Source: Isohypsibius dastychi
Lineage: Eukaryota > Tardigrada > Eutardigrada > Parachela > Isohypsibiidae
Length of the DNA stretch: 30,303 bases
Reading direction: 5' to 3'
Assembly (NCBI GenBank): GCA_034696485.1
Contig: JAQIWT010000170.1
Location: forward strand, 1 to 30,303
Shown: in pieces, positions 1 through 10,898 of the stretch
How positions within the stretch are numbered: the stretch's first letter is position 1
Layout: every line of letters begins with the position of its first letter
Notes under the pieces: model-generated
Database searches by the model: none
What the model was told of the DNA's origin: nothing
Seen by the model: the letters and a program-made list of their open reading frames with translations, nothing else
Position numbers and translations under genes: made by a program

Positions 1-264
1 ATTGGTTTGGTTACAACCGGTGCGATCTAACCAATCAATGGTAAGTGACGTCACCGGAAACAAGGGAAATAGGGTGACACAGGATCACCGGAAGTTGATG
101 GATGTCAATCAACGATACCAGTTGGCGTCACTTTTGTAAACAAAAATTCACAAAAAGTTTGAAGCCTGAAAACAAAAAACTCGATTTTTAGGCTCAAAAA
201 TTCGCAAGTCTAAACTTCGTGGAATGGAGGATAGCTGTGCGTCAAAACTTTCCGTGTACCGTAG
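1..264. other. 5' flank or intron of CCDC40 with CRE and two CACCGGAA sites
   Basis: No convincing coding sequence. A perfect CRE octamer TGACGTCA lies at 46-53, directly followed by CACCGGAA, and a second CACCGGAA occurs around 103-110; these look like CREB/ATF and ETS-type sites. A consensus-like splice donor (ATG|GTAAGT) also sits at about 41, so the stretch could be an intron following an exon outside or at the edge of the window. An ATG at 224 opens a 69-codon frame that does not join the CCDC40 frame. The stretch ends in a short pyrimidine run and TAG at 262-264, which I take as the acceptor of the first visible CCDC40 exon. Confidence 0.4.
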
Positions 265-3200
265 GACTTCAAAATCTACCGCTTGCAACGACAAATTACA
301 ACATCAGAAGAGAAGTCGGAGCTGCGGCAGGCCATCAAGAAGCAGCGCATTGATGACCTCCTCGTATTCAAAAAGTACAAGATGGAAGCCCAAAGCGAAA
401 TGGAGATTTTATCACAACAGCGTGATCAAATAAAGCGTTCAATCGGGTATGATATGCGATCATTGGAAGACAGAAATCTGGCTGCTGCGGTTCTGGCCGG
501 CAAAGTTAAAGCCTCCCTAGACAATTATAAAGGCATACTTGCTGATACAAATGGATACAGAAAGGACATTCGGGCGCTCCAAGAACGCCATGAGCAACTG
601 ACGCATATAACGCTACGTTGCACCAGAGACCTAGTTGTCCAAGAACGGAAACTGGAAGCTTATCAACAAGACATCGAAAAACTCTACGATCAGTACAATG
701 TCACCGATCGTCTTGCGAGAGGACTGACAGAAAAATCGGACGCCTTGTTACGAGTAAGTTGGTGACACAAATCACAAACCACTTTCCGTTTTTAACCAAA
801 ACTTCGTGGATCTGGTAAAGCGTGGTATTCTGTTATTCTGTAAACGTTCATCATTTGATACGAACTTCTATCTTATGCAAAGCAGTCCTTCACAGTAGCC
901 GCCACTTATTCAACGTACACACTGACAACCGTCCATTGGAAGATAAGGGACCACTTCTAACCAGACGTACTTAAATGCGAACTGTCTTTAGAAATTACGT
1001 CTTTGCGAGGTTTCACTTGCTACGTCCTCTCCATTTGTTGAGTTTCGTTCATTATATCTCGATAGCCAAGAAGCGGTTTACTTTCTATGTGAGCTTACGA
1101 TTATGGAAATTATTTTCGAATGTTTTTTGAAAAATGAAATTATTTTCGAAAAGGCCTAAACTGACGTTTTATTGACCATAGCAAGACGTCAAAACGTCAA
1201 TTTGGCGTTTTTTTCACCTTCGTACGAAACGGGTCATCATGAAATTAGTTTGCACCCATGCGAGATAGATTCTTCTTGAACTGGTTTTGGCACTGAAGCA
1301 GAAAATCAACTTAAAACACTGGATGCCGCATTGAGCCGACCGTGTCGGTGCTTGATGCGTTACTGCGGCTCAGCACATCAGCAACAAAAATAATCTCGAG
1401 CACTGAAGAAGGCTAAGCTCTGACCGGATGCTTTTCCAGTTTCGACAAGAGAAAGAAAAAGAGCTGCAATCAGCTAGAGACAAATTATCACACGAAATCA
1501 AACAGAAACAAGATGCGGACATTGCTTTCCACGAAGCGCTGATGGAGAACAAAGCTTATTTGAAAGCCGCACGGTTTGCATTGGACGAGTACAAAAAATT
1601 GGATGAGAAATTGCACCACATTGTGAGTCTATATTTGTGACATCAAACAACACGATACGAATGTCTCTAGGAAGAAGACGTCGGCCAAAGAGACCACGAA
1701 ATAAGCCAGCAGGCTATTTTCCGCATAGAAACGATTAAGGAGCTCCATGCCAAGGAGGTTGATCTCAAGAAACTCCTGAGCGATGTCATGGAGAAGGAAA
1801 AAGAATTGAAGGAAGCCACAACATCCGTCGACAGGGAGAGCGCCAATATTGATCGCAGACAAGATCGGATCAATCGTCTCACTATTAGAGTGAATGAACT
1901 TATTGCCACTGCGGGTGTGCGTCAGAAAACATTCTGGTTTTTTGACAAGTGAATGATTCATGATATAGGGTGAGGAGATAAGTCCGGTGGACGCGCAAAT
2001 TTCCGAGCTCAGACTAGCAATTCAAGAAGGTGAAAATCTGTTTCGCCAGCTCAACAACGACTGGTTGCGATATCAGAACTCCATCGTCCAGCTGACGGAA
2101 AAGCGAGATGCACTCCACGCCATCGCCAGTGATCTGGACAATCAAGCCTTCATTGCCACCTACAAATTGAGCAGACTCAACAGTTCGTTGAGTTTAAACT
2201 TAGGTTGCAGTCACCCGCACGTTTTTCACAGGGGAGGTGGCTGTAACTGAGCAGGAATGCAATGAGTTGGTGAAGACTGATAAGATGATTCAAGAAAACA
2301 TAGCGAAATCAAGCGAACAGTTGTTCAAATTTGACAAGAAAGAAAGAGAAGTAGTCCTGCAGTCGCTTGATATGGAGCACGCCTCCATTGGGAACCTTCA
2401 TAAAGAAGAAATTTGTTTAGCGGATGATAAGCATGCATTGGAGAAATGTGTGGACCAACTGAAGAACGTTGAGGATGAAATCTACAGCACAAAGTAAGCT
2501 AATTCAGCATAAATCGAAAGATTCGATACTTTGAAGTATTAAAACTATTAAAACCGCATGCCGACGAGATTTGAAGTTAGTAGTAGATTAAGTGGTCGGC
2601 ATTTAGTATGACTGTGAATTTCAGTTATATGAGTAACGGTTGCTTCACGCCATTGGTTATTTTAGCAAGTTGATCAGATGACAGCTTGCAGTTTACAGGG
2701 AATGTACACTGATATGGGAGCGTAAACTGGAACTCAAGAAGCATGCGAAGCGGACAATAGAACAAGATTTCAGCAAAGCCGAGCTGGAAGAGTTGAGGAA
2801 CGAAGTTCACAAGCTAGAGGTAAACAAGAAATTCATCATTAACGGCACCGCCTTTCCCACGATATAAAACAGAGGTGCAATTTTTATCTTAGTGTTTTGT
2901 TTTTCATTGTCGTGCGGCGTTTTACCGTTTATGGCCACAGTACAAGCAGTAGTGTGGAACGATCGCGATCAGTCTTTCAGGGGGGGGGGGTCAGTTCACT
3001 TATGCATATCCTCAGAACTTCAGCTTGTTTTGTTCACCTTCTTTCGGCTCTTCCTTAATGAAGGGAGCAAGGAGCTTCATAGAGGGGTCAGAGGGGTAAA
3101 CCCCCAATAGTAAAGAGGCTGTCGCTGCTTGTAGCTGGCTGTCACTGTTCTGCTGACAGCGACAAATTCGTGGAAATGTGTACAGATCGTGCCATATCTG

Positions 3201-4082
3201 AAAATATCCACCAAAAACACATTTTTTTCGATCTCGTCGATTCATTGGTTCGGATATCAGCATAAAACCGAACTTCGTGTCAATAATAGCACAGTTCCAG
3301 ATTTATTTTTCAGTTAGATAAAGCTACTCTTGAACGGGAACAAGGTAAAATCACTCAGGAGATGCTGTTTGCCGCCGAACGGCGAGATCAACTGAACACG
3401 TTTGCAAGACGCCGTGCAATGGAAGGTGAGGGTCCAACCGTCAAGAAAATCGAACAACTGATTGAACGGAAATCTCGACACGTCATCGGTTTGCAGAAGG
3501 TTCTTAAATACCTACATCGTGATGATGTTCTTGAGTCAATTGGTTTTGTTGTTTCCCATTCAGGAACTGAAAGCAGTTATCGCTCTGGAGGAAGACTGTC
3601 GGCAGCGACTGGACATATTTCAGAAACAAGTCGAGGAACATACAAGGACAGCTAGCGATCTGGAAACGACATGGGAAAAAGTGACCAAACAGAAAGACAA
3701 CGCGCTTCAACAAAGATTCCATGTACGAGTATGCGCATAACTGCTGATACGGCCTAGCGCAGTCAATTCTTATTTACCGACAGATGCGCCTCGAGAACTT
3801 CGTTGCTCAACAGTATGGAAAAAACTACTTGTCTGTCAAAAGCAATAAATACGTCATCAAACGGGTTAAAAGCAGCGATATGATCGGTTCCACGAATCTT
3901 GCTGACGAGCTCAAGCAAAAACATATTCAGCTGCTCAAAGTCATAGATGCAGCGGGCGAGAACTACCCTGCCATCTATGGTACATTATGATGTGAGGTCT
4001 AGTGCATGTCTCTAACCATATTGCGGTTTCAGATGACAAAAAGAGTCAGACATCAACTCTACCGAGGATAAATTCCCTGTGA
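265..4082 (+). CDS. CCDC40: CCDC40, axonemal 96-nm ruler coiled-coil protein (5' incomplete)
   Basis: CCDC40 pairs with CCDC39 to form the ruler that sets the 96-nm repeat of ciliary doublets and docks inner dynein arms and radial spokes. Proposed exons: 265-753, 1440-1622, 1671-1916, 1969-2182, 2232-2493, 2699-2819, 3314-3499, 3564-3722, 3784-3979, 4033-4082; all phases agree. The chain is coiled coil throughout. Collinear matches to vertebrate CCDC40 as I remember it include GEEISP (GEEVGP in the family), LIWERKLELKK (MLWEKKIQL), the block with AAERRDQL (AVARRETV) and a C-terminal stretch ending ENYPAIYDDKK (RDEYPQFQ). The last exon is short and ends in TGA. The N-terminal third of the family is missing, so upstream exons probably lie before the window, or the first exon starts differently. 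Exon 4 could instead end at 2203, leaving a 28-bp intron; the 49-bp choice fits the other introns better. Confidence 0.8.
754..1439 (+). other. Long first visible intron of CCDC40 with short direct repeats
   Basis: This 686-bp intron separates two CCDC40 coiled-coil exons. It holds an exact 15-mer direct repeat (GAAATTATTTTCGAA at 1106-1120 and 1136-1150) and a run of ACGTCAA motifs around 1185-1205. No open frame resembles a protein. It ends in a good pyrimidine tract (TGCTTTTCCAG). Confidence 0.55.
2820..3313 (+). other. CCDC40 intron with G10 tract
   Basis: This 494-bp intron lies between the LIWERK exon and the next coiled-coil exon. It contains a run of about ten G at roughly 2980-2990. 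Small open frames on both strands cross it but have no recognisable domains. The acceptor is TTTTTCAG at 3306-3313. Confidence 0.6.
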
Positions 4083-4819
4083 GGACAGTTTTTTTACATG
4101 TCCAAGAGAGACTCTTCGGTCGTTAAACTGGTGTAGTACGTCGATCTACGAAATGCTTGGTCGGCAATGAATGATTTGTGCAATATCTGTCAGAAATCAA
4201 ACCGTTATGATACGAAGTTGCCCTGCAATGCTTACACCCGAAGAATGAACATGCAGATCCCAAAGACTGGTTACTGGTTGAGGCTCCGTAGCAGGTATAT
4301 GTGAAGGTCCCATGGCGATTGGAGAACCATTTTGTTAAGCTATATAGAGATAAGAACGATGCTATTCAAACAGAATGCAGTAAGTGAACGGCTTAGGGAT
4401 TCTATGTTCACGTTTAAAATTTCAGTTTAGAAATGTTCTTTCAACCCTTTCTCAACCCAAGAACTGCTACACAAAATGCGAATGCCGCAGCACGTTGCGT
4501 CTGCTCCCTTATTCAAAAGAGTACATAGTCGTGTTACGCAACTGGCTGTCGACACACGTAACTGCTCCACATTTATGACGGTCCTCATGACTTTAGCGTA
4601 GCGGTGTCCTAGAGGGGGACCTGATTGCGTTGCGACTGGATTCACATCGCGATACGTAGCAGCATCTTGTAAGAAAAACAATACAACGGCACCCACCCTT
4701 TTAATTTAATCCTGAGGCTGAGTACAATGGCATGAGCATGTTACCTGGCAATTACGAACAATTGGTTCTCAGATGCCTAATGAAATCTGACTATATGTAC
4801 AAAGTTGAACAAAGCAGTC
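4083..4819. other. Intergenic stretch between CCDC40 and the membrane coiled-coil gene
   Basis: No reliable gene. Small frames at 4384-4578 (+) and 4427-4696 (-) overlap each other and have no family features. An upstream exon of the following gene could hide here, because that gene has a possible splice acceptor (AAAGCAG) just before its first ATG. Confidence 0.4.
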
Positions 4820-5644
4820 ATGATCTTCTTGTTTGCGCTCCCAATCGGCTCGTTGATGTTTTTGACTTGCTACCTCATTCACGACAAACTCGGAAAGTTC
4901 TGGGATTACACTCATCCTTATAGTCTAGCGAGTTTTTTCAAGCAGCTTACTGACGAGCCATCTCAGGTGCTAAATATAACCAAGGATGGTATATATTACA
5001 GCGATCCGAATACGATTCAGTACAGTCCAACCGATGGTGTCTTGGATTTGCAAGAAGAGATAGAAGAAACTCTTGAAGAGATCGATGACGCTGCCGAGAC
5101 GTGCGACGAGCTTGAGGAATTTTTGAATGACAAAATTAGTGAGGGGGACAGCCTTAAAGAAGAACTTCATCTTGCGGAGATGGCAATTGAGAAGGAAATG
5201 GAGTACATCTCTGGCACGGAAGCCAGAATCGCGAATCTCGTGAATGAGGCTCGACAAAGAGCTGATGCCAAGCAGCAAGAGCTCAGCCTGAAACAATCTC
5301 GAAAAGCTGAGGAACTGACAAAAATAGCTGCACTGAATGCTAAAAAGACTGCATCCATTCTTGGACTGGCGGACAAAGCCAGTTCGAATTCAGAATCAGT
5401 CTATGAAAGATTCCAAGGCCTGTGCGAGGATCTAAAGGCAGTAACCAGGTTCCGGGAATTGAGATCGAACAAGAACAACAACGAAGTGAACGAACTTGGC
5501 AAAAAAAGTAGCCGGTCAAGGATAGAAAAAATTAAAACTTATTTCACAGTCACAAAAAAGAAGAGTAACAGAAGTGTTGTAGATTCGGAAGCACTCGAAT
5601 CACCGCGGACACCGGAACCAAACTTCGAACTACAAACGGCTTAG
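4820..5644 (+). CDS. Single-pass membrane coiled-coil protein, not recognised
   Basis: I do not recognise this protein of about 274 residues. The first visible ATG at 4820 is followed at once by a hydrophobic segment (MIFLFALPIGSLMFLTCYLI) that could be a signal anchor or a single membrane helix. Next come about 50 mixed residues, then an acidic coiled coil starting near residue 75 (LQEEIEETLEEIDD), a long alpha-helical middle rich in E, K, Q and A, and a basic, serine-rich tail with KKSSRSRIEK and a terminal SPRTPEP stretch. The frame stays open to a TTG at 4805, and AAAGCAG just before the ATG could be a splice acceptor, so an upstream exon cannot be excluded. It lies downstream of CCDC40 on the same strand and converges on CatSper2. 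Uninterrupted coding over 825 bases supports a real gene. Confidence 0.6.
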   Translation: MIFLFALPIGSLMFLTCYLIHDKLGKFWDYTHPYSLASFFKQLTDEPSQVLNITKDGIYYSDPNTIQYSPTDGVLDLQEEIEETLEEIDDAAETCDELEEFLNDKISEGDSLKEELHLAEMAIEKEMEYISGTEARIANLVNEARQRADAKQQELSLKQSRKAEELTKIAALNAKKTASILGLADKASSNSESVYERFQGLCEDLKAVTRFRELRSNKNNNEVNELGKKSSRSRIEKIKTYFTVTKKKSNRSVVDSEALESPRTPEPNFELQTA

Positions 5645-6130
5645 CTGCTCAAGTGCGTTGTTCTCTTCATGTATGGCAGGGAGCAATTCTGTTCTCGGTT
5701 GTGAAACTTTATTAGTGGATGTTTTAGACCGACTAATGTGTTGTTTTTGTTTTTTTTTGTATTGCGGCAGTATTATCAATTAAGCAGAACAGTCGACCTC
5801 AGTTTACAGAGGTGCAATATGTACGCAATGCAGCTGTATAAATATCAAGACACGAGAAGCCGAACTCAAGACCACGAGAAGCTTGAATGTGAAACCTCCA
5901 TGCGGCTTTAAGCTTGCAGATGAAGAGTTGATTCAGAACAGAGATCGCAGGAGTAGTAAAAACAGATGCAACTCTTCAACCGAGTACCTTCCAAAAAACC
6001 GTGAAGATTTTTTGAGGAGCATGGTATGCAATGCCCAGTCAAAGATGCTCCGCTTGTTGTTTGTACTTTCAATCCTTATACTGTAGCACCCAAATAAAAG
6101 ATAATCAAAGAATTGAATGCTGTTGCGATG
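5645..6130. other. Shared 3' region of two convergent genes
   Basis: The stop codons of the membrane coiled-coil gene (+) and CatSper2 (-) are 487 bp apart. A + strand AATAAA lies at about 6094 and a - strand AATAAA at about 5708-5713, each on the far side of the interval from its own stop, so the two 3' untranslated regions probably overlap. A 67-codon + frame at 5883-6086 is most likely untranslated sequence. Confidence 0.4.
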
Positions 6131-8443
6131 TCACGGGTTACGGTTGGAAACCATTTTTTTCAATTGTTTTGTTCGCTCAGATGTAGTGGGTTGAAGTTTT
6201 TCATCGTGTCGATTTAGCATCGCGATGATCCAATCATCCATCAATCGCAGAATCTCCTGTCTTTCGAATACGCAATCTTGAAGTTCTTCCATTACTTGAA
6301 AGTATGAAAAAAGCAATTCCTTGCTCCATTTCGTTGGTTTCATGCTAACCAATTTAGTCATCATCTGGATACTTTTCGTACAGTCACATAGCCATCTTGC
6401 ATTATCTCTGTTCATTTTGATGAGGTGATCGCTGTTGATCTCAGTTCCCACCCCCGCCAAACTCGACATACTGTCGAGAGCTTCAATCAGCAGATTCTCC
6501 CCGGAGGTCATTTTCACGCCCTCATCGGCAATCTGTTGGTCAATGAACTTCTTGAATTCCGTGAAGTTATCTGCACTCAGCTCTTTGTCTTCTTCTTGCT
6601 CTTCTTGTGCTTCCGTTTCTCGGAGTGACTGAAACGTATTGACCACAACCCCAGCAAAAATATTCCGGAATATTAGGGATCCAATCAACAGCCAGAGGAA
6701 CATGTAGATTATCGAGAAGGTCCCATCACCCATGATGGGGATCCAAGATTCATGCAGCATGGAGTACCAATGGTCGATTGTGAATATTTGATACAGTGTC
6801 AGAAATCCCCAGTACAAATTCCTGAAACAAGACCCATACAGGTGCAGCGGTGGCAGAAAGAGGGATTGAAAACGTTTGACCAGCCGACAGTAGGTTGAAC
6901 AATAGGAATGAGGATAATCTTGGAATAGTGGAAGGAGTCTGTTTCTCACTGAGAGATTTGTTTCTAGCAGTTTTTTCAACAATTTAAAAGAATTGGCAAA
7001 AATAACGTATGGTGCATAGTTTCTGATGACACTGTGACGCTTGGTCGGAAGACCACCCCCCCCCCTCCCCACTTCTGAGTCAAGCTTGGCTTGGCCACCA
7101 CCCAAACCGGCTTTTTTGGATAAAATCAGGAGTAATCTTTCACCGGGAAAGTAAAGTAGATACCTCGGCTCAATTTGATACTTCGAGATGCGAGAGCACT
7201 GCACCAAAAGTGCTCGAAAATCTCAACCATCTGAGCACCAAACATGCGAGTCACTCGCATGGAGATAACTTGATGTGTGAGCGTTGATCGCAAAGCGTGG
7301 ATTCCGTATTTCACGAGAATCAAATCCAGTGGCTTAGGTCACTAGAAATCAGTGTGATACGAACTATGTGTGACCGTTTTTAAGCCCTAGCGCAATTCAT
7401 ATATTTTGTGCAACTAGAACTGAAAAACCCACTGGATTCCCAGCCAGCACTTACTTGAATCTGTAGCCGTATCGGACCATTTCTTGCGTGGAATTCTTTG
7501 GTGTTAGGTTATCCGTGTTCTTATCCATTTCTGCCAAGAATATCACACCGGTGACCAAAAATATGTACATAAACAAGCAGAAGAGTATCAGAATTGATCC
7601 CATATCCTTGAGCGACTGAGTAACGGTGAAGACGATGACTTTCATTCCTTCGCTTCTGGTAAGTATTCTCAACAAGCGGAGAACCTGAAAGGCCTTCATG
7701 GTCAAAGCAACTGACTTCAACTCAAGATTATTCTCGTCCACGCTGCCAATCAGTTGGATGACTGTTGTCACGAAAGTGAAGGCCGTAATCAGCAGGTCGA
7801 AAATATTCCAAGAATTGTCCCAGAAATCACGAAAATTGACCATAAACTTCAGCCAGATTTCGAACATAAAAATTGTCAAAGCCAGAATATCCAAACAATC
7901 TAAAACGATCCGAACAGTTGCCGCCATAGGATCAGTTCGGTCACCGTACTCGGCTTGCAGACCAAGAGTAACCGAATTGTAGGCAATGACCAGCAATATG
8001 AAAAACTGGAAGCTGTCATTTTCAACCAGCCACCTCGAAAAAACTTGAAGAGCAGGTACTCGGCTAATACGAGCCCGCAATCGACGGCGTGACCTCACTC
8101 GTACATCTCCGTAGGTTTGAAATAACAAGTCCTGTTTATCCTCCGGAAAAGGATCACTTTCGACAATCGCGAAAGGTTTTTCTCTCATAAGCGTTTTAAG
8201 GCGTTCAGCGTCCTCGAAATCACTTGGACCGACAGTGGCGTTTTCAACCAACCCCCCTTCAAGGCCACCCACTCCGCTGGCTTCGAGCAGCAGATAATGC
8301 TGGTATATCTTTGCACGAAACAGCTCTGAATAGATATTGGAAGCTGACTGGTCGATCGTTTCATTCTCGGCTGTTGGTAAATCATCCGGAGGCTTTGCCT
8401 CATTCACAGATCGCACTTTAGGTAACGTCGCATTATCTTGCAT
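6131..8443 (-). CDS. CATSPER2: CatSper2, pore-forming subunit of the sperm calcium channel
   Basis: CatSper2 is one of four pore subunits of the flagellar, pH-sensitive calcium channel needed for hyperactivated sperm motility. Coding exons are 8443-7455 and 6821-6131 with a 633-bp intron (donor GTAAGT, acceptor TTTCAG); read alone they encode 559 residues. Exon 1 holds S1 (FQFFILLVIAYNSVTLGLQ), S2-S3 (IWLKFM, WDNSWNIFDLL), S4 (FQVLRLLRILTRSEGMK) and S5. Exon 2 holds the pore with the calcium-selectivity signature TIDHW (T-x-D-x-W), S6 (WLLIGSLIFRNIFAG) and a cytoplasmic tail. The LxxLFxYFxxxExLQ-like C-terminal block (ELLFSYFQVMEELQD) is typical of CatSper2, which separates it from CatSper1, 3 and 4. 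The true N terminus may be longer: a 51-bp intron at 8487-8437 would join this frame to the GSKIP ORF upstream, and I prefer that single-gene model. Confidence 0.92.
6822..7454 (-). other. CatSper2 intron between S5 and the pore
   Basis: The intron is 633 bp on the - strand, donor GTAAGT and acceptor TTGTTTCAG. It contains a C tract at about 7051-7060 directly preceded by the small inverted repeat TGGTCggaaGACCA. Reading through it meets stops, and the flanking exons rejoin exactly in the channel frame (RF-KNLYWGF). Confidence 0.7.
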
Positions 8444-8461
8444 TATAAGAACAAGAACAGC

Positions 8462-9019
8462 TCATTCGTCAACTTCTGGTGTGTTACCAGGACACTCCTC
8501 GGTTTCGGTTAAAGACATCCTGGCCATCAGCTCAGTAGTGTTTTCCTGAAGTTCCTGAATAACTTGCTCTGCAGCTGCTGTAACATATTCGAAATCCTCG
8601 GGATACAACTTGGCAATGGTGTCGAGAATTTCATAACATAACAGGTTGCTTGATTCTGTATCACCTGGAAACGTTTCAGATAACTTGAACGTACTGTTTC
8701 ATAAGTCACATAATACATCGAGCAAATATGTTACCATTCTCCAGTTGTTGAACGCTCCCTGAGAAAATGGTAGTTCCGTTCAGAACAACTTTAACAAGGC
8801 CATAACAAGTCCATTTTTGAATTCGAACTCTCATCTTTCTTGAGGCAAGAAAATCTAGCGGAAAACTTCGTACGTATGAGCGCGTTGGAATCAATGTATT
8901 CCGTTTTCACCTTTCAGTCCGCTTACGCCTTCATGAAAATAGTCTGACCATCCTGTTTTCGGACCGTCTTGTTGACCGTAGAGTATATTGACAAGGAGAT
9001 TTTCCGTCTTGGCCTCCAT
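8462..9019 (-). CDS. GSKIP: GSKIP-domain protein, probably the N-terminal part of a CatSper2 fusion
   Basis: GSKIP proteins bind GSK3-beta through a C-terminal helix and PKA regulatory subunits through an N-terminal helix. Exons are 9019-8911, 8854-8735 and 8664-8462 (introns 56 and 70 bp, phases consistent), encoding 143 residues if read to TGA. The opening EAKTENLLVNILY aligns with LEAEAVVNDVLFAV, the PKA-binding helix region of human GSKIP. The middle (CYGLVKVVLNGTTIFSG) and the helix YEILDTIAKLYPEDFEYV match the GSKIP fold and its GSK3-binding end (VYSLLDTLSPAYREAF in human). A loop of about 20 residues near residue 20 looks expanded. The TGA lies 18 nt before the CatSper2 ATG and in the same frame. 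A donor at 8487 (CCTG|GTAACA, the same donor hexamer as the preceding intron) and an acceptor at 8437 would remove the stop and give one 692-residue protein. Confidence 0.66.
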
Positions 9020-9477
9020 TTTGCCAGAAACTCAACTAATTGAATATTTGTTGTCTCACACAACTTCACGATATATTTAAATCCCTCTGTTTCTCAGTGA
9101 CTGGTCGGCTTGTTTATCGTCCTTGAGCATCCGTTATGTGTGAACTGCGCTACACCTGGCAGACGGGCATATCTTTTCTCCATCCAATATCATCCTCTAT
9201 CAGGTAGGTACCGACACTTACATAGAAAAAGCAAAAGGACCAAAATTTCTGACACATGGGCAACAGAGCATGTCCTTTTTGCAGTCCTTTTTCTGTTGTG
9301 ATAAAACTCTCGTGATACGGCTACCGAGAGCATAAGTGACTTAACTCGAGCCTTGCCTGTAACTACAAAAGGTTGGATGTCTGGCTCCTTCCTATGTTGT
9401 TTCTTTTGACTGATTAACAGAACAAGAACACAGCAAGAAATATCTTGGGGAAGACCGTTTGAAAAGGTTTTCTCATA

Positions 9478-9540
9478 TGTCCACCTGCAGCGGACATACT
9501 GCCCCCCCCTCTCCCCCCTCACCCGTCCTTCTGGAAAAAG
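9478..9540 (+). repeat. Hairpin plus C-tract repeat, copy 1
   Basis: Stem TGTCCAC (9478-9484), 5-nt loop, stem GCGGACA (9490-9496), then TACTG and an interrupted C tract, then CCTTCTGGAAAAAG. The same order recurs at about 29815 and 30204, and in degraded form at 27131. The upstream flank starts with AAATAT at about 9449, as in the other copies. Confidence 0.6.
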
Positions 9541-9826
9541 CCATGACAGAGCACTCAACAACCTGAATTCCACAAAAGAGATAAAATATACCTGCAAAAG
9601 CCTCAAGAGCCCCTCAAGGGTTCCTGAACATACACGTCCCCCCACTTTCTGTAATACGGTGTGTTTTTCCCCAGAATCTTGAGACTCGGTGCGCAACATG
9701 TGTTGACAACGTTTAAACAATTAATTGTCTAATAAGCGCCAGTCATATGATTAATTCATGAGTGAACAATTAAATGAGTGCGTGGGTGAGTGAGTGGGCG
9801 AAATTTAACGTGAGCGAGAGGCATTT

Positions 9827-9921
9827 GATAGAGACCAGAGAGACTTTTGGGGGAGAGCGGCCAAAACTATGGAATTGCAGGCCTGCCTCACTGTAAATCG
9901 ATAGAGACCAGGGAGACTTTT
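9827..9921 (+). repeat. 22-bp imperfect direct repeat
   Basis: GATAGAGACCAGAGAGACTT at 9827 onward recurs at 9900 onward with one change (A to G), extending to TTTT in both, at a 73-bp period. This is a short duplication or two tandem units with a diverged spacer. Confidence 0.7.
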
Positions 9922-9965
9922 CAGTACTTTTTTCAACGTTGCTTTATGACCTCGAATGCGGAACG

Positions 9966-10006
9966 ACTGTAAAGTCCCCACCGGGGGGGGGGGGGACTTT
10001 TACAGT
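9966..10006. repeat. Inverted repeat around a G tract
   Basis: ACTGTAAAGTCCCC (9966-9979) is matched by GGGGACTTTTACAGT (9992-10006), with one inserted T, across a centre of ACC plus about nine G. The arms form a near-perfect stem of about 14 bp. Confidence 0.75.
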
Positions 10007-10898
10007 GTCGTACAGTGGTTCTTTTTTTTAACACCGGCCACATTATGTGGCTTGCTAACTTATTCACTTGGCGGAAAGCTGATTAAACCAGATATCAGCT
10101 AGAACAAAATAGTCGAGACAGTGAGCTATACTGGGTGGACACAGCGCAGACTGGCTGTTCTTTTTGACGGAGACGTACAGCAGGGGAAAAGGAAAAGAAA
10201 GAAAATTGAATGGGATCATCAAAAACAATTCAAAAGCATGCGACCATAAGCCTTGTGTTCAAACTTCAACTTTAGACTTTCGAGCTGAGAAACCAACCAA
10301 TGGGAGTCACTACCGACGCACGGTAGTCTAGAGATGAGGACAACCCGCTGGGTATGAGCTGTTTACTTCGTGTAGGGATCAACTGCCTGCACGCCTTTCA
10401 CTATCGGTGAGTGACGACCTGGCCAGTGAGTCAGATAGGCCAGACCACTTGCTTACTGTTGCGGTGATCACTCACTCACCAATCTCACCGCTCATGGATG
10501 CATTCATTAGAAAAAAATGGAGTACGCGCATTGTGTTTATGCGCCGCTCCGGAGATATGGATACTTTCAGCCCTGAAACTATGACCGAATGTGCGATAAC
10601 CATGAGGTTTTAACATTTTGTATTTAAATGCTACGAAATTAAACTTTATCATTTTGTCATGGGAATGAACAATTTCTTTCTTCGAAACGAGATACAGTAA
10701 GGCTAAAATCAAGGGTAGACTACAATCAGGTGTCCAGAATTTTGTGACTGCGCCGAAAACTGCAAAGCTGTATTGAATCAGCGTTTTCAGCTACTTGAGC
10801 GTCATTTCGGAAGTTCTAGCTGTTTTCCTTCGTATTAGTGGCTATTTCAGCTGCCGCACTCTACGAGGAATATCACACTTCGAAAAACGATTTTTTTG

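Larger units (their letters stand above)
9020..10898. other. Intergenic region with repeats, no supported gene
   Basis: About 1.9 kb without a credible gene. It contains a hairpin and C-tract repeat (about 9448-9540), a GTGA-rich low-complexity stretch (9768-9800), a 22-bp imperfect direct repeat (9827-9848 and 9900-9921) and a G-tract inverted repeat (9966-10006). A 176-codon - strand frame at 9190-9720 runs through the C tract and has low-complexity composition; I treat it as chance. Confidence 0.6.

Noticed and set aside
224-433. ATG-initiated 69-codon frame at the start of the window as CCDC40 exon 1
   Set aside because: Its frame differs from the CCDC40 coiled-coil frame, and no intron can join them in so short a distance; composition is serine- and arginine-rich noise.
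2204-2231. 28-bp intron in CCDC40
   Set aside because: Phase allows it, but an alternative donor at 2183 (GTTCGT) gives a 49-bp intron, in line with all other introns here.
9190-9720. 176-codon - strand open frame
   Set aside because: It runs through the C-tract repeat, has no domain or periodicity, lacks conserved-looking exon signals and is best explained by absence of stops in low-complexity sequence.
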